Shown here: positions 15,162 to 23,679 of the stretch, one piece after another
Numbering within the stretch: the stretch's first letter is position 1
Layout of the letters: every line of letters begins with the position of its first letter
Assembly (NCBI RefSeq): GCF_000285535.1
Contig: NZ_HE610986.1
Span: 337,760 to 401,759 of the forward strand
Length of the DNA: 64,000 nucleotides
Reading direction: 5' to 3'
Source: Bacillus timonensis
GTDB taxonomy: Bacteria > Bacillota > Bacilli > Bacillales > Bacillaceae_L
Program-made: the position numbers and the translations under genes
The notes under the pieces: model-generated
Seen by the model: the letters and a program-made list of their open reading frames with translations, nothing else
Database searches by the model: none
Told to the model about the DNA's origin: nothing

Positions 15162-16823
15162 GTGGAGAACGGTTTGTCCATTTTTGCACTTGGTGGAATT
15201 AATGAGATTGGGAAGAACATGTATGTGGTGCAGTATGATGATGATATTTTGGTGATTGATTGTGGAGGAAAGTTTCCCGATGAGAGTTTACTTGGAATTG
15301 ACTTAATTATTCCAGATCTAACCTATTTGGAGGATAATCAGGAGAAGATTCGTGGTTTGCTGATTACGCATGGGCATGAGGATCATATCGGTGGGATTCC
15401 TTATTTTTTAAAAAAGCTCAATGTACCGATTTATGCGACTCGGTTTACGCTTGGCTTAATTGAGTTGAAGCTTACAGAGCATCGACTACTCGCTGATTCA
15501 GAGTTGCACCCGATTGACGCGGATTCTACGCTTACGTTCGGTAAAATGTTGGTTTCCTTTTTCAAGGTAAATCATAGTATTCCGGATTGTCTTGGAATTG
15601 TGTTTGATACACCTGAAGGCAAGGTTGTTCACACTGGAGATTTCAAATTTGATTTGACCCCTGTGAATGACCAGCATTCGGATATTCATCGTATGGCTGA
15701 AATCGGGCGTGAGGGTGTACTTGTTTTATTATCAGAAAGTACGAATGCCGAGCGCTCTGGTTCGACACCGACTGAGTTAAAGGTTGGGCACGTGATTGAG
15801 GAAGCTTTTATGAAAGCGACCAGAAAGGTTTTTGTGTCAACATTCGCTTCGAATATTAGTCGTATTCAGCAGGTTGTTGAAGCTGCGATGAAGACAAACC
15901 GAAAGCTTGCACTGCTAGGAAGAAGTATGGTGAATGTCGTGGATGTTGCCGTCGAGCGCGGCTATTTACATATACCGGATGGCATGCTGATTGATGTACA
16001 AGAGGTGAACAATTTAGCACCTGAGAAGGTTTGTATTTTATGTACGGGTAGTCAGGGGGAACCGCTGGCTGCACTTTCGCGACTTTCTACTGCAAGTTAC
16101 CGGGATGTGCAAATACTGCCCGAAGATACGGTCATTTTAGCAGCTGGACCGATACCAGGTAATGAAAAAAATGTATCTCGAATTATTGATAATTTGTTCC
16201 AGCTTGGTGCGGTTGTTTTATATGGTGGCAGTGCAACTGGAATGCATGTGTCCGGTCACGGCTATCAAGAGGATCTCAAGCTGATGCTAACGTTGATGCA
16301 ACCGACGTATTTTATCCCAATTCATGGGGAGTATCGGATGCTACATCAGCATAAGTCGCTCGCGGTATCTGTTGGCGTTCATCCAGAAAATGTTTTTATC
16401 ATTCAAAATGGGGATGTGGTGGACGTTAAAAATTCGGAAGCGCGCCAAACACGAAAAATCCCAGCTGGAGATACCTATGTGGACGGAATTGGTGTCGGTG
16501 ATGTAGGTGATATCATTTTACGTGACCGAAAGCAGCTTTCTGAGGACGGCATGGTCGTCATTGTTGTCACATTGAGTAAAAGAGATCAGAAAATCTTATC
16601 GGGGCCGGATACAATTACCCGTGGATTTGTGTTCAATCGAGATTCGGAAGAACTTTTAAAAGAAACAAATCGACGTGTAAAAAAAGCAATTCTTGACCTT
16701 CAAAGTGAAAGAAATTACCAATGGAATGCGATGAAAAGGGAAATTAAAAAGTCGGTTGGACAATATTTATTTGCGCAAACAAAACGAAAGCCAATGATTT
16801 TACCGTTTATAATTGAAGTGTAA
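15162..16823 (+). CDS. RNase J family ribonuclease
   Basis: A 553-residue metallo-beta-lactamase/beta-CASP ribonuclease with endo- and 5'-exonuclease potential. The zinc motif HGHEDHIGG is intact at residues 70-78, followed by THSIPD-like NHSIPD, HTGDFKFD, LLSEST, the beta-CASP stretch STFASNISRIQQV, VSGHG and the HGEYRM motif. The C-terminal domain ends RKPMILPFIIEV as in RNase J1 and J2. Sequence is between J1 and J2, and it is most likely a third, chromosomally isolated paralogue. AGGAGG lies eight bases before the GTG start. Confidence 0.92.
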   Translation: MENGLSIFALGGINEIGKNMYVVQYDDDILVIDCGGKFPDESLLGIDLIIPDLTYLEDNQEKIRGLLITHGHEDHIGGIPYFLKKLNVPIYATRFTLGLIELKLTEHRLLADSELHPIDADSTLTFGKMLVSFFKVNHSIPDCLGIVFDTPEGKVVHTGDFKFDLTPVNDQHSDIHRMAEIGREGVLVLLSESTNAERSGSTPTELKVGHVIEEAFMKATRKVFVSTFASNISRIQQVVEAAMKTNRKLALLGRSMVNVVDVAVERGYLHIPDGMLIDVQEVNNLAPEKVCILCTGSQGEPLAALSRLSTASYRDVQILPEDTVILAAGPIPGNEKNVSRIIDNLFQLGAVVLYGGSATGMHVSGHGYQEDLKLMLTLMQPTYFIPIHGEYRMLHQHKSLAVSVGVHPENVFIIQNGDVVDVKNSEARQTRKIPAGDTYVDGIGVGDVGDIILRDRKQLSEDGMVVIVVTLSKRDQKILSGPDTITRGFVFNRDSEELLKETNRRVKKAILDLQSERNYQWNAMKREIKKSVGQYLFAQTKRKPMILPFIIEV

Positions 16824-16849
16824 CCCTCCGATATCGGAGGGTTTTTTAG
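16822..16849 (+). terminator. RNase J gene terminator
   Basis: Perfect palindromic stem AACCCTCCGAT / ATCGGAGGGTT overlapping the stop codon, followed by TTTTTT. Confidence 0.9.
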
Positions 16850-17319
16850 TCCCAAACTTGATCAAGTTTATCTGCGTAGTATTCAATGGCACGCTTGTAT
16901 GTTTGAATGGACGTATCATTTGAAGTGTTCACTAATCCCTTTAAAAGAAGTTCCATCGCTTCCTGATGTCGACCAAGATTGTAAAGTGCCATTGCATAAA
17001 AAGCCTTCATGGCATGATTTTCAGGAAATAGCTCTGTCCCCTTTATCAGAGTCGCCGCAGACTTTTCATAGTCTCCGAGTGTTCGATACGTGCTACCCAA
17101 ACCTAGCAAGGCCCCCTCTAATTCTTCAGCTTCTAACCCTAATCCGATGGCTTTTTCATAAAATGGGACTGCTTCTGACTCCAATCCTAACACATCAAAA
17201 CTCCAAGCAACTTGATAGTTTAACTGAGGGTCTCCAGGAGCATCCTTGATCAACGTCAAAAGCCGTTCATTTGATTCTTTAAGCCGACCCTCTTTTCTAA
17301 GTTGAAGAGCATGCTTCAT
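16846..17319 (-). CDS. tetratricopeptide repeat protein
   Basis: A 157-residue all-helical protein with about three to four TPR units (QLNYQVAWSFDVLGLESEAV, ALLGLGSTYRTLGDYEKSAA, AMKAFYAMALYNLGRHQEAM), each with the W/L-G-Y-A spacing of the motif. It should act as a protein-binding scaffold; the partner is unknown. Its ATG overlaps the stop of the isochorismatase gene by four bases (ATGA), so translation is probably coupled. It is the last gene of a four-gene leftward operon. Confidence 0.85.
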   Translation of the reverse strand: MKHALQLRKEGRLKESNERLLTLIKDAPGDPQLNYQVAWSFDVLGLESEAVPFYEKAIGLGLEAEELEGALLGLGSTYRTLGDYEKSAATLIKGTELFPENHAMKAFYAMALYNLGRHQEAMELLLKGLVNTSNDTSIQTYKRAIEYYADKLDQVWD

Positions 17320-17846
17320 TTTTGATAAGTCTCCTGATATTCCTCAAAATCGAGCACCTCAATCACATCTGACCAGTGTAGGGCTGTTCCGACAAAATCT
17401 CTAATATCAAGGTCTTTCATCTCATATGTTTCGCCATCGTTTGTTGTACCCGTTGCATCTTCTATAAAAGTAACCTCGTACCCTCGGTCAAAAGCAGAAA
17501 TAGCCGTAAACATACAACAGAATTCTGTATTAAAACCAATGATGAAAACCTGTTTTACACCTAATTCCTCTAAAAGGGACGAAAGATTGGTTTTAAAAAA
17601 TGAGCTTGGGGTTGTTTTTTCAACTACGTAATCAGCCTGGTCTTTGACAGATTCATGAAGTTCCGAACCTTCAGACCCTCTATATAACGGACTTTCTTCG
17701 TATTCATCGAAATGTCTCACCATGATTACTGGCAACCTTTTCGCTTTGAAGTCTTGAATGATTTGTTGGATTTTGTTAAGTTCTTCACTAAAATCTTTGA
17801 AACTTACAATTCCATTTTGCACATCTATTACTAATAATGCTTGCAT
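17316..17846 (-). CDS. isochorismatase family cysteine hydrolase
   Basis: A 176-residue alpha/beta cysteine hydrolase. Catalytic Asp8 lies in LLVIDVQNGI, the Lys in VVEKTTPSSF, and the nucleophile in GFNTEFCCMFTA. Relatives include nicotinamidases and isochorismatases; the bulky loop sequences here do not identify the substrate. Length is normal. The upstream VOC gene stops two bases before this start, and the TPR gene overlaps its end. Confidence 0.88.
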   Translation of the reverse strand: MQALLVIDVQNGIVSFKDFSEELNKIQQIIQDFKAKRLPVIMVRHFDEYEESPLYRGSEGSELHESVKDQADYVVEKTTPSSFFKTNLSSLLEELGVKQVFIIGFNTEFCCMFTAISAFDRGYEVTFIEDATGTTNDGETYEMKDLDIRDFVGTALHWSDVIEVLDFEEYQETYQK

Positions 17847-17847
17847 C

Positions 17848-18258
17848 TTAGTTCCCTCGCTTCTGAAAAGTTGGACTTAGTTCGCTCCAAACGTCGAATT
17901 GGTTGCCGTCTGGGTCTTTAAACACAAAATTATTACCGGCATGGCCACGGTCTTCGATTTCACCAACGGTTATATGTCTATCTTTGAATTTTTTATGTAG
18001 ATTCTCTAGAGCTTGCAAACCGTCAACCTCAAAGGTTAATGAAAAACGCTCATTCCCTTTTGCATCCCTGAAATTTGAAGACTGTCCCTCCTGCGCAGCT
18101 ACTAGAAAAAAGCTTTGATTGGCTAAATCGAGAATGGCTTTGTCACCATCCAAGTAGTTCAATGTTGCCCCAAGTTTTTCTGTGTACCATGTGGCTGAAC
18201 GCTGGACGTCGCTAACGGGTAGATAGGTAGTTCCAACACGTATAAGTTTTTCTGACAT
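17848..18258 (-). CDS. VOC family protein
   Basis: A 136-residue glyoxalase-fold protein: IRVGTTYLPVSDVQRSATWY at the start and AGNNFVFKDPDGNQFDVWSE near the end. The lack of a clear first metal His suggests a divergent member. AAGGAGG precedes the ATG at 18258; the longer frame to 18282 would overlap the small upstream gene. Middle gene of the operon with the isochorismatase-type hydrolase. Confidence 0.84.
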   Translation of the reverse strand: MSEKLIRVGTTYLPVSDVQRSATWYTEKLGATLNYLDGDKAILDLANQSFFLVAAQEGQSSNFRDAKGNERFSLTFEVDGLQALENLHKKFKDRHITVGEIEDRGHAGNNFVFKDPDGNQFDVWSELSPTFQKRGN

Positions 18259-18271
18259 TGTAAGATCCTCC

Positions 18272-18409
18272 TTATGGTTCATTCTTTTTCCCCATTGTCA
18301 CATCGTCAAACGGTGCGTAGTGATTACTAGGCAGTTTTTTCTTGCTGACTGCTTTAAAAATGATTACACCCACGGCACCAACTATGATGGCGAGAATTAC
18401 GATTTTCAT
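18272..18409 (-). CDS. small membrane protein (DUF3951-like)
   Basis: A 45-residue protein: one membrane helix (KIVILAIIVGAVGVIIFKAV) then a short basic stretch and the tail LPSNHYAPFDDVTMGKKNE. The 'NxYxPFDDxTxG' tail resembles DUF3951, a small Bacillus membrane family. GGAGAGTGACCC precedes the ATG. The stop lies just before the Shine-Dalgarno of the VOC gene, making it the first gene of the operon. Confidence 0.65.
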   Translation of the reverse strand: MKIVILAIIVGAVGVIIFKAVSKKKLPSNHYAPFDDVTMGKKNEP

Positions 18410-18511
18410 GGGTCACTCTCCGTTCTAAAAAGAGAATACGTCATGTAGTGTATTCGTGCTATGTTTGCATTCTCCTTTAATTTTATGAATTGTTTACCAA
18501 TTTTATCAACC

Positions 18512-18549
18512 AAGAAAAAAGCCTCATCCTAAAAATAGATGGGCTTCTT
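18512..18549 (-). terminator. terminator of the SRPBCC gene
   Basis: On the minus strand a GCCCATC / GATGaGGC stem with one bulged base, extended by AAGAA/TTCTT pairing and followed by TTTTTTC, just after the stop at 18557. Confidence 0.65.
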
Positions 18550-18556
18550 GTTAGCT

Positions 18557-19036
18557 TTATGTAGTTAACCTATTGATAGCTTGGACGTATTGTTCGTATA
18601 AGGGCTCCCAAAGTTGTTTGCGATTTTCTACCCTTTTTCCGTCAAGCAATACTCCTATAACTTCCAAGCATACGTCCCACCCTGCTAAGTCTCTCGGAGT
18701 ATGGTCGGTAAGCTTTGTAATCGTCTCTAGTAGAAGCAGCTCACATCCATCCTGTTCTGGAGTTAGCTCAAAGCGGACACTGTCGTCTGCCCAAGTGAAT
18801 TCCAAAGCAGAGCGATCATGATAGTCAGTAATCGTCATTTTCTCGAAGGTTCCATTCCCCATATCAAAAAGGATGTGTCCACCTTTTCGAAGTTCATCGA
18901 TTTTCAATTCTGGAAACCATGTTGGTAGTTTATCATTGTCTGTTAGCATCGCCCAAACCTCATCAATTGAGTGAGGATAATGGCGTTCGAATGTTGCTAT
19001 GTAATCTGGTTCGCTTTTTGTAAGAGTTGCGAGCAT
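18557..19036 (-). CDS. SRPBCC (START/AHSA1-like) family protein
   Basis: A 159-residue protein with the helix-grip fold: TFERHYPHSIDEVWAMLTDN at the start, then KLPTWFPELKIDELRKGGHI, and the family strand RSALEFTWADDSVRFELTP. These proteins bind hydrophobic ligands or activate Hsp90-type chaperones; the ligand is unknown here. AGGAGG precedes the ATG. The GNAT gene lies 16 bases upstream, so the two are likely co-transcribed. Confidence 0.85.
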   Translation of the reverse strand: MLATLTKSEPDYIATFERHYPHSIDEVWAMLTDNDKLPTWFPELKIDELRKGGHILFDMGNGTFEKMTITDYHDRSALEFTWADDSVRFELTPEQDGCELLLLETITKLTDHTPRDLAGWDVCLEVIGVLLDGKRVENRKQLWEPLYEQYVQAINRLTT

Positions 19037-19052
19037 GGTTTTGCCTCCTATT

Positions 19053-19574
19053 TCACAAAAACTTTTTAAAACTTTGTTTCAAATCATCCCATCCATATAC
19101 TGCTTCTTTTACCTTTTTCCCGCCGATTTCATCTTCCACGGTATCTAGTTTGCAAGCTCCAAGTCCTTCGTAAAAGAGACAGGATTTATTTTCTTCCAAT
19201 ACAAATACTAGCATGGTATTTATATTCTTGTTTAAAAGCTGCTTTACGACAGGGACTACTAACCTTTTCCCCAAGCCTTGTCGTTGATATTCTTGTAAAA
19301 TGTAGATGGCATACAGCTCACCATGATAATTTTCATAGCTCCCGCTGCGCTCTTTTCCACCACAGGCAAACCCAACGATTTCACCTTGTTCATTTTCCCC
19401 AACAAAAACATGTCCGTTTGGGATACCCTTTTTCCACATATTTTCTTTTGCCTCATAGGACAATTGTTGGAGAAATTCATCTGGGACAATTCCAGAATAA
19501 GTCGTTTTCCAACTGTCTACATGTACTTTGGCTATGCCTTTTGCATCACATAAAATAGCTTTCCGTATTTTCAT
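19053..19574 (-). CDS. GNAT family N-acetyltransferase
   Basis: A 173-residue acetyl-CoA-dependent acyltransferase. Motif A is present as LYAIYILQEYQRQGLGKRLV (R/Q-x-x-G-x-G/A pattern QRQGLGK), preceded by GFACGGKERSG and followed by LEENKSCLFYEGLGACK. The acceptor substrate cannot be inferred. It begins MKIRKAILCDAKGIAKVHVD as is usual in this family. Co-directional with the lipoprotein gene ten bases upstream. Confidence 0.88.
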   Translation of the reverse strand: MKIRKAILCDAKGIAKVHVDSWKTTYSGIVPDEFLQQLSYEAKENMWKKGIPNGHVFVGENEQGEIVGFACGGKERSGSYENYHGELYAIYILQEYQRQGLGKRLVVPVVKQLLNKNINTMLVFVLEENKSCLFYEGLGACKLDTVEDEIGGKKVKEAVYGWDDLKQSFKKFL

Positions 19575-19583
19575 AAACTCCTC

Positions 19584-20048
19584 CTACTTTACTTCAAGCG
19601 CAAATGCGTAAAATGCATCTCCACTTGATACATCACCTTCAGTCCACCAAACCCCATAGGAATAGTAGTACACTCCTTTTTCCTCTGGTGCTGTAAAACG
19701 GTGATTTTCTACTGTTACTTCTGTTTCCTTGTCACCATTGTAATATGCGACATGCACCTCATTTGGCTTTGGTTCATAATCCATCACAAACGTAATTTCT
19801 TGACCAGGCTGCACAACTATCGGATCTTTTCCTTCTAATAGTGCTTCAGGTCCTGCTGTGTCAATACATTCACCTTTAAACTTTGAGCTCCAACAATAGG
19901 TGCCGAGTTTCGTTGGGTATGTTTCATTCTCAATTTGAATGTTCGTTTCAGGTGGTTTGCTACCTGTCAGTTTACTTGACGTACTCCCTCCACAACCTGA
20001 AAGAGTAATCACAAATCCTATGATAAGTACAAGCATCCATTTTTTCAT
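19584..20048 (-). CDS. putative lipoprotein
   Basis: A 154-residue exported protein. A short signal peptide (KKWMLVLIIGFVITLSGC) ends in a lipobox LSGC with Cys19, so it should be lipid-anchored to the outer face of the membrane. The mature part is beta-rich with two cysteines (YCWSSKFKGECID) that may form a disulfide, and aromatic runs (GVYYYSYGVWW). No named family recognised. GGAGG precedes the ATG. Confidence 0.78.
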   Translation of the reverse strand: MKKWMLVLIIGFVITLSGCGGSTSSKLTGSKPPETNIQIENETYPTKLGTYCWSSKFKGECIDTAGPEALLEGKDPIVVQPGQEITFVMDYEPKPNEVHVAYYNGDKETEVTVENHRFTAPEEKGVYYYSYGVWWTEGDVSSGDAFYAFALEVK

Positions 20049-20142
20049 ATTGTAGCCTCCAATTATGCGCTTTTACTAAACTGACGAAAGATTCTAAAAA
20101 AAGTTACACATTTTGAAACCTAACCGCTTACTTTTCCGTATA

Positions 20143-20153
20143 TTTGGTATAAT
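20143..20153 (+). promoter_or_regulatory. extended -10 promoter of the 74-aa gene
   Basis: TTTGGTATAAT (TATAAT at 20148-20153 with the upstream TG at 20145-20146), about 45 bases before the start codon; no good -35 box at 17 bp. Confidence 0.5.
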
Positions 20154-20198
20154 GGAATATATATGAAGAATGGATTTACTTTGTAAGGAGGTCAAATA

Positions 20199-20423
20199 AT
20201 GACAGGTCTTGTTACAGTTGTGATGATCTTTTCAATCCCTCTTGTTGCGATTATTACAAGTCACTTTCAAACACAATCAAAATATAAACACAAAATGATT
20301 AAAGATGAATTGGAGCTAGAGAAGCTAAAGAACGAAAATTATTTGCTTGAAACGGAAAAAATGCGTGTCGAACTTGAAAAGATGAAGCTTGAAGCTCCAA
20401 AGGATGAAACGAAAATTATCTAA
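20199..20423 (+). CDS. small membrane-anchored coiled-coil protein
   Basis: A 74-residue protein: one membrane helix (TGLVTVVMIFSIPLVAIITS) followed by a highly charged helix of about 45 residues rich in E, K and L heptads (DELELEKLKNENYLLETEKM) that should form a coiled coil in the cytoplasm. Proteins of this design are common in Bacillus and uncharacterised. AAGGAGG stands eight bases before the ATG and a terminator follows directly. Confidence 0.8.
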   Translation: MTGLVTVVMIFSIPLVAIITSHFQTQSKYKHKMIKDELELEKLKNENYLLETEKMRVELEKMKLEAPKDETKII

Positions 20424-20426
20424 ATA

Positions 20427-20453
20427 AAAGGCACCCAATGATGGGTGTTTTTT
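20427..20453 (+). terminator. terminator of the coiled-coil gene
   Basis: GCACCC / GGGTGT stem around AATGAT, followed by TTTTTTC. Confidence 0.8.
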
Positions 20454-20459
20454 CACCTT

Positions 20460-20963
20460 TCATTGCATATTACTTATATAATCATTCATTTCTTTCTTCC
20501 CTTTTAGAATAATCACTGTTTTATCTTGTGATAATCGGTTAAGTCTTTCCTGCATTTTATGTAAACGTGGTTTGTAGGTCGTCCAGATGAATTTGATAAA
20601 CTTCCAATCTAATTTTTCTGTGCAGCCGAGGTCAGGACGTTTTTTTCCGATGTATGTAAAATAACGTTTAATTACACGGTAGAGGCACTGGTATCTAGGA
20701 AGTTCGAGATAGATGATGGTGTCAGCTTCTTTTGCACGTAGTTCGAACGTTTTGCTATAATTTCCATCAATAATCCAACACTCTTTTGCAACAATTTCCT
20801 CTTGGGCTGCTTTAAATTCTTCGTGTGATGCTTCAACCCAATCAGGTTTCCAAAAATAGCTGTCTAGATGATACACGTCGATTCCAAGTTCTCTACCTAA
20901 TTTTTTAGCAAATGTTGATTTCCCAACCCCAGCCGAAATCCCGATTACCATGATTTTTTTCAT
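20460..20963 (-). CDS. P-loop kinase-like protein (topology modulation/FlaR-like)
   Basis: A 167-residue P-loop NTPase. Walker A is GISAGVGKSTFAKK near the start; VYHLDSYFWKPDWVEASHEE and the WIIDGNYSKT motif are hallmarks of the adenylate-kinase-like 'topology modulation' family. It probably phosphorylates a small molecule or nucleotide; the substrate is unknown. A paralogue with the same HLD-x-FWKP and WIIDGNY motifs is at 48754-49260. Convergent with the coiled-coil gene. Confidence 0.85.
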   Translation of the reverse strand: MKKIMVIGISAGVGKSTFAKKLGRELGIDVYHLDSYFWKPDWVEASHEEFKAAQEEIVAKECWIIDGNYSKTFELRAKEADTIIYLELPRYQCLYRVIKRYFTYIGKKRPDLGCTEKLDWKFIKFIWTTYKPRLHKMQERLNRLSQDKTVIILKGKKEMNDYISNMQ

Positions 20964-21004
20964 AGGATACCTCGCTTTATTGGTATTTTTGTACCATTAT
21001 TTCA

Positions 21005-21013
21005 TGCTATAAT
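21005..21013 (+). promoter_or_regulatory. extended -10 promoter of plsC
   Basis: TGCTATAAT at 21005-21013, about 39 bases before the GTG start; the usual -35 position is AT-rich without a clear TTGACA. Confidence 0.55.
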
Positions 21014-21051
21014 TTAATAGTTTATTAGTTTTCGAAAAGGAGTAAGGCAAA

Positions 21052-21654
21052 GTGTATCATTTCATTGCATCGATTGTAAAAGGCATACTTACCGTTACTG
21101 GTGGGATCAAAGTTTTTAACAGGGAACAACTACCAAAGGACGGGGCTTATGTTGTTGCTTGTACACATACAGGTTATATTGATATTTTATGGCTTGGTGT
21201 TTCATTATTACCACGACAAATTCACTACATGGCAAAAAAAGAATTGTTTGGTTCCAAATTTGTCGGCGGCTTTTTATCAAAGCTAAACGCCTTCCCAGTG
21301 GATCGTGATAATCCTGGTCCAAGTGTGTTAAAAATTCCATCGAGATTGCTTTCAAAGGGTGAGATTGTTGGAATTTTCCCAAGCGGAACACGTACAAATG
21401 AGCAAACTGCCTTAAAACAAGGGGCAATCACAATTGCGCAACGAAGCAAGGTTCCCGTTGTTCCAGCTGTGTATCTTGGACCAAATACGGTTAAGGAATT
21501 ATTGAAGTTTAAAAAGGCTAAGCTTATCTTCGGTGAGCCCATGTTTATTGCATCACCTGATATGGATGCAAAACAAGCACGTGACCATTTTACTCATGAA
21601 CTGGAAAAAAGATTTGAGCTGCTTCGTGAGGAGTTACAGAATGTACGAAAGTAA
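21052..21654 (+). CDS. plsC: 1-acyl-sn-glycerol-3-phosphate acyltransferase
   Basis: A 200-residue membrane-associated acyltransferase that converts lysophosphatidic acid to phosphatidic acid. Block I is CTHTGYIDILW (His39, Asp44: HX4D), block II is NAFPVDRDNPG, block III IFPSGTRTNE and block IV VPVVPAVYLG. Block III usually reads FPEGTR; here Ser replaces Glu, which may affect substrate binding. The N-terminal hydrophobic helix anchors it. AAAAGGAG precedes the GTG start. A terminator separates it from the convergent kinase gene. Confidence 0.88.
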   Translation: MYHFIASIVKGILTVTGGIKVFNREQLPKDGAYVVACTHTGYIDILWLGVSLLPRQIHYMAKKELFGSKFVGGFLSKLNAFPVDRDNPGPSVLKIPSRLLSKGEIVGIFPSGTRTNEQTALKQGAITIAQRSKVPVVPAVYLGPNTVKELLKFKKAKLIFGEPMFIASPDMDAKQARDHFTHELEKRFELLREELQNVRK

Positions 21655-21682
21655 CGCTTGGAGTCAAATTCCAAGCGTTTTA
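21653..21682. terminator. bidirectional terminator after plsC
   Basis: Perfect 10-bp stem AACGCTTGGA / TCCAAGCGTT with a 7-base loop overlapping the plsC stop, followed by TTTATAA; the convergent gene stops at 21680. Confidence 0.75.
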
Positions 21683-22240
21683 TAATTGAAATTTTTCCTT
21701 TATCATTTTGGCTACTTCTTCTGCACTAAGGTTTGTATTGTCTATTTTGATGTAATGATCGAATGTAATTTCTCCATCATATGAATTCAATCGATGTTTT
21801 TCCATCGTCTGTTTTATATCATTTTCAGACCAGGCGATATCTCGTTTTTTTGGTTTGTGCTGGAGTCGATTTGGGGTTTTATTTCTTTCAAGTCTTTCTT
21901 CCAGGTCAGCTTCAAGCTCTACATAGTATACAGTGGCCCCTCTTGATTCGAAAAGTTCCGAAAGCTCCTTTACATACTCCCAATCGGATTCTAAATTAAA
22001 CATCCAAACATACGTGAAAATCATGCCATATAAATCACTTTTTGATACTTCTTCAAAAATCTCCTGACGAAACAATTTGACTAATCGTTTCCCCTCTTTC
22101 GTACTGTAGTCAAAAAAGTGACTCACTAAGTCAATGGTCATATGGTTGTGAAATAACTTCAAATCTGTTATTTTTGCTAATTCCTGTCCAACCGTCATTT
22201 TTCCAACTGCTTGAGGTCCAAAGATATGAACAAATTTCAT
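21680..22240 (-). CDS. P-loop ATPase/kinase-like protein
   Basis: A 186-residue P-loop protein with Walker A FGPQAVGKMTVGQE (GPxxxGKM, Met in place of the usual Ser/Thr next to Thr) and the following helix LFHNHMTIDLV, a pattern shared by AAA/shikimate-kinase-like proteins of Bacilli. The rest is helical, with a lid-like stretch ERLERNKTPNRLQHKPKKRD. Substrate unknown. Independent transcription unit between plsC and the MFS gene. Confidence 0.8.
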   Translation of the reverse strand: MKFVHIFGPQAVGKMTVGQELAKITDLKLFHNHMTIDLVSHFFDYSTKEGKRLVKLFRQEIFEEVSKSDLYGMIFTYVWMFNLESDWEYVKELSELFESRGATVYYVELEADLEERLERNKTPNRLQHKPKKRDIAWSENDIKQTMEKHRLNSYDGEITFDHYIKIDNTNLSAEEVAKMIKEKFQL

Positions 22241-22302
22241 AGGCTTTCCTCACTTCTTTTTGAATATTTTACCATAGTCATAGAAAAGTTCACGTCCTAT
22301 TT

Positions 22303-23544
22303 TTACGTTTCCATAATCTTTTGACTCTGATTCTCCACAAAATATACTTTTCTCGATTTCTGTGCCACAAGAATGATCACTATTATGGCTAAGACCATGC
22401 TAATGACGGATAATGTTACGATGGTATAGCGTAACGGTAAGAGGTCGCCCATGATTCCAATAAATAATAGGAAAACGACAGACACTGCACTTTGCAGTAC
22501 ACTAATAATACTGGTGACACGCCCCATCATTTCAACAGGGACATTGTTTTGATAAAAGGTGGTAAAGCCTGTATTTGAAAAGGCAAAAAAGAATCCTAAA
22601 ATGATAAATCCGGTGGCTGCGATCGTAAAGCTCGATGCAATCGAGTAAATGAAATAACCTGTCGCAAGCATAAAGAGTCCCGTTCCGATAAGGGTACGAA
22701 TCGATAGAAACCTAGAAATAAAAATAACCAGTAAACCGCCTGCGGCATAGCCAATCCCGGTTACACTGATAAGAAGACTATACTCAACTTCCGTTAAGCC
22801 AATCACTCGTTGTGTAAAAACAACCTCTTGCGAATCCATCGCCATTGTAAATATATCGAACACGATAAAGCTGAAATATATGGTCATTACGAACACTTCT
22901 TTCTTGCCAAAGCGAATGACCTCTTTCCAATCTTCTTTTAACTTTTTGAATTGAAGCTTTTCCGTTGTTTGGGTTTGACCGCTATCAAGATTAGGCAGAC
23001 ATGCAATGAGGATTGCTGAAATGGCAAATAAGATTGCATTACTATAGATTGCGATTTCCAAACTACCGACTACAAATAACATACCTGCAATAGCTGGGCC
23101 TGTAATGAATGCACCCGATGAGACCAAACTTCTAATTGAATTAAAGGTCTTCCGCTGTTCCTTTGGAATGAGTACGGTTATGTACGTAGTTGATGTCGGT
23201 GTGAAAAAGGATTTTGAAACATTGATGACAAATAACACCGCATAAATCATCCAGATACTTGGAAGGATTGGAATGATGGCGACCGCAACGGCCCGAATGA
23301 TATCGGTTACAATCATGATTTTCTTTTTATTCGAGCGGTCGATGATGCTCCCGGACCAGCCATTTACAAGAATGGACGTGATGGGGCCGACAACCCATAA
23401 AGCAGCAACTGCTGCGGCCGAACCTGTCATTTTTAAAACAAGTAGGTTAATAGCTACGAGATAAACAAAATCTCCCAAAGATGATAATCCCAACCCGGTT
23501 AAAAGCAATGCTGGGAACTTCCATTTTCCAATGATTTGCTTCAT
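22303..23544 (-). CDS. MFS transporter
   Basis: A 413-residue, 12-segment major facilitator of the macrolide-efflux-like (MefA/BsrA) branch: it begins KWKFPALLLTGLGLSSLGDF, has the loop-2 motif GSIIDRSNKKKIMI, and the central loop DSGQTQTTEKLQFKKLKEDW. By family it exports a hydrophobic or amphiphilic compound. Length and topology are normal. It stands alone, divergent from the glutathione peroxidase gene. Confidence 0.85.
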   Translation of the reverse strand: MKQIIGKWKFPALLLTGLGLSSLGDFVYLVAINLLVLKMTGSAAAVAALWVVGPITSILVNGWSGSIIDRSNKKKIMIVTDIIRAVAVAIIPILPSIWMIYAVLFVINVSKSFFTPTSTTYITVLIPKEQRKTFNSIRSLVSSGAFITGPAIAGMLFVVGSLEIAIYSNAILFAISAILIACLPNLDSGQTQTTEKLQFKKLKEDWKEVIRFGKKEVFVMTIYFSFIVFDIFTMAMDSQEVVFTQRVIGLTEVEYSLLISVTGIGYAAGGLLVIFISRFLSIRTLIGTGLFMLATGYFIYSIASSFTIAATGFIILGFFFAFSNTGFTTFYQNNVPVEMMGRVTSIISVLQSAVSVVFLLFIGIMGDLLPLRYTIVTLSVISMVLAIIVIILVAQKSRKVYFVENQSQKIMET

Positions 23545-23679
23545 TCAGTACCCCCACTTTGAAAAATTTCCCTCTTCCAAAATAGTACATGAAAAGCAAT
23601 GAGAAAAGTAGTCCAAACTTGAATCTCGAACGGACATCCTTTACGATGGTGTTAATTCGTACATAAGGGAGTGGGAATC

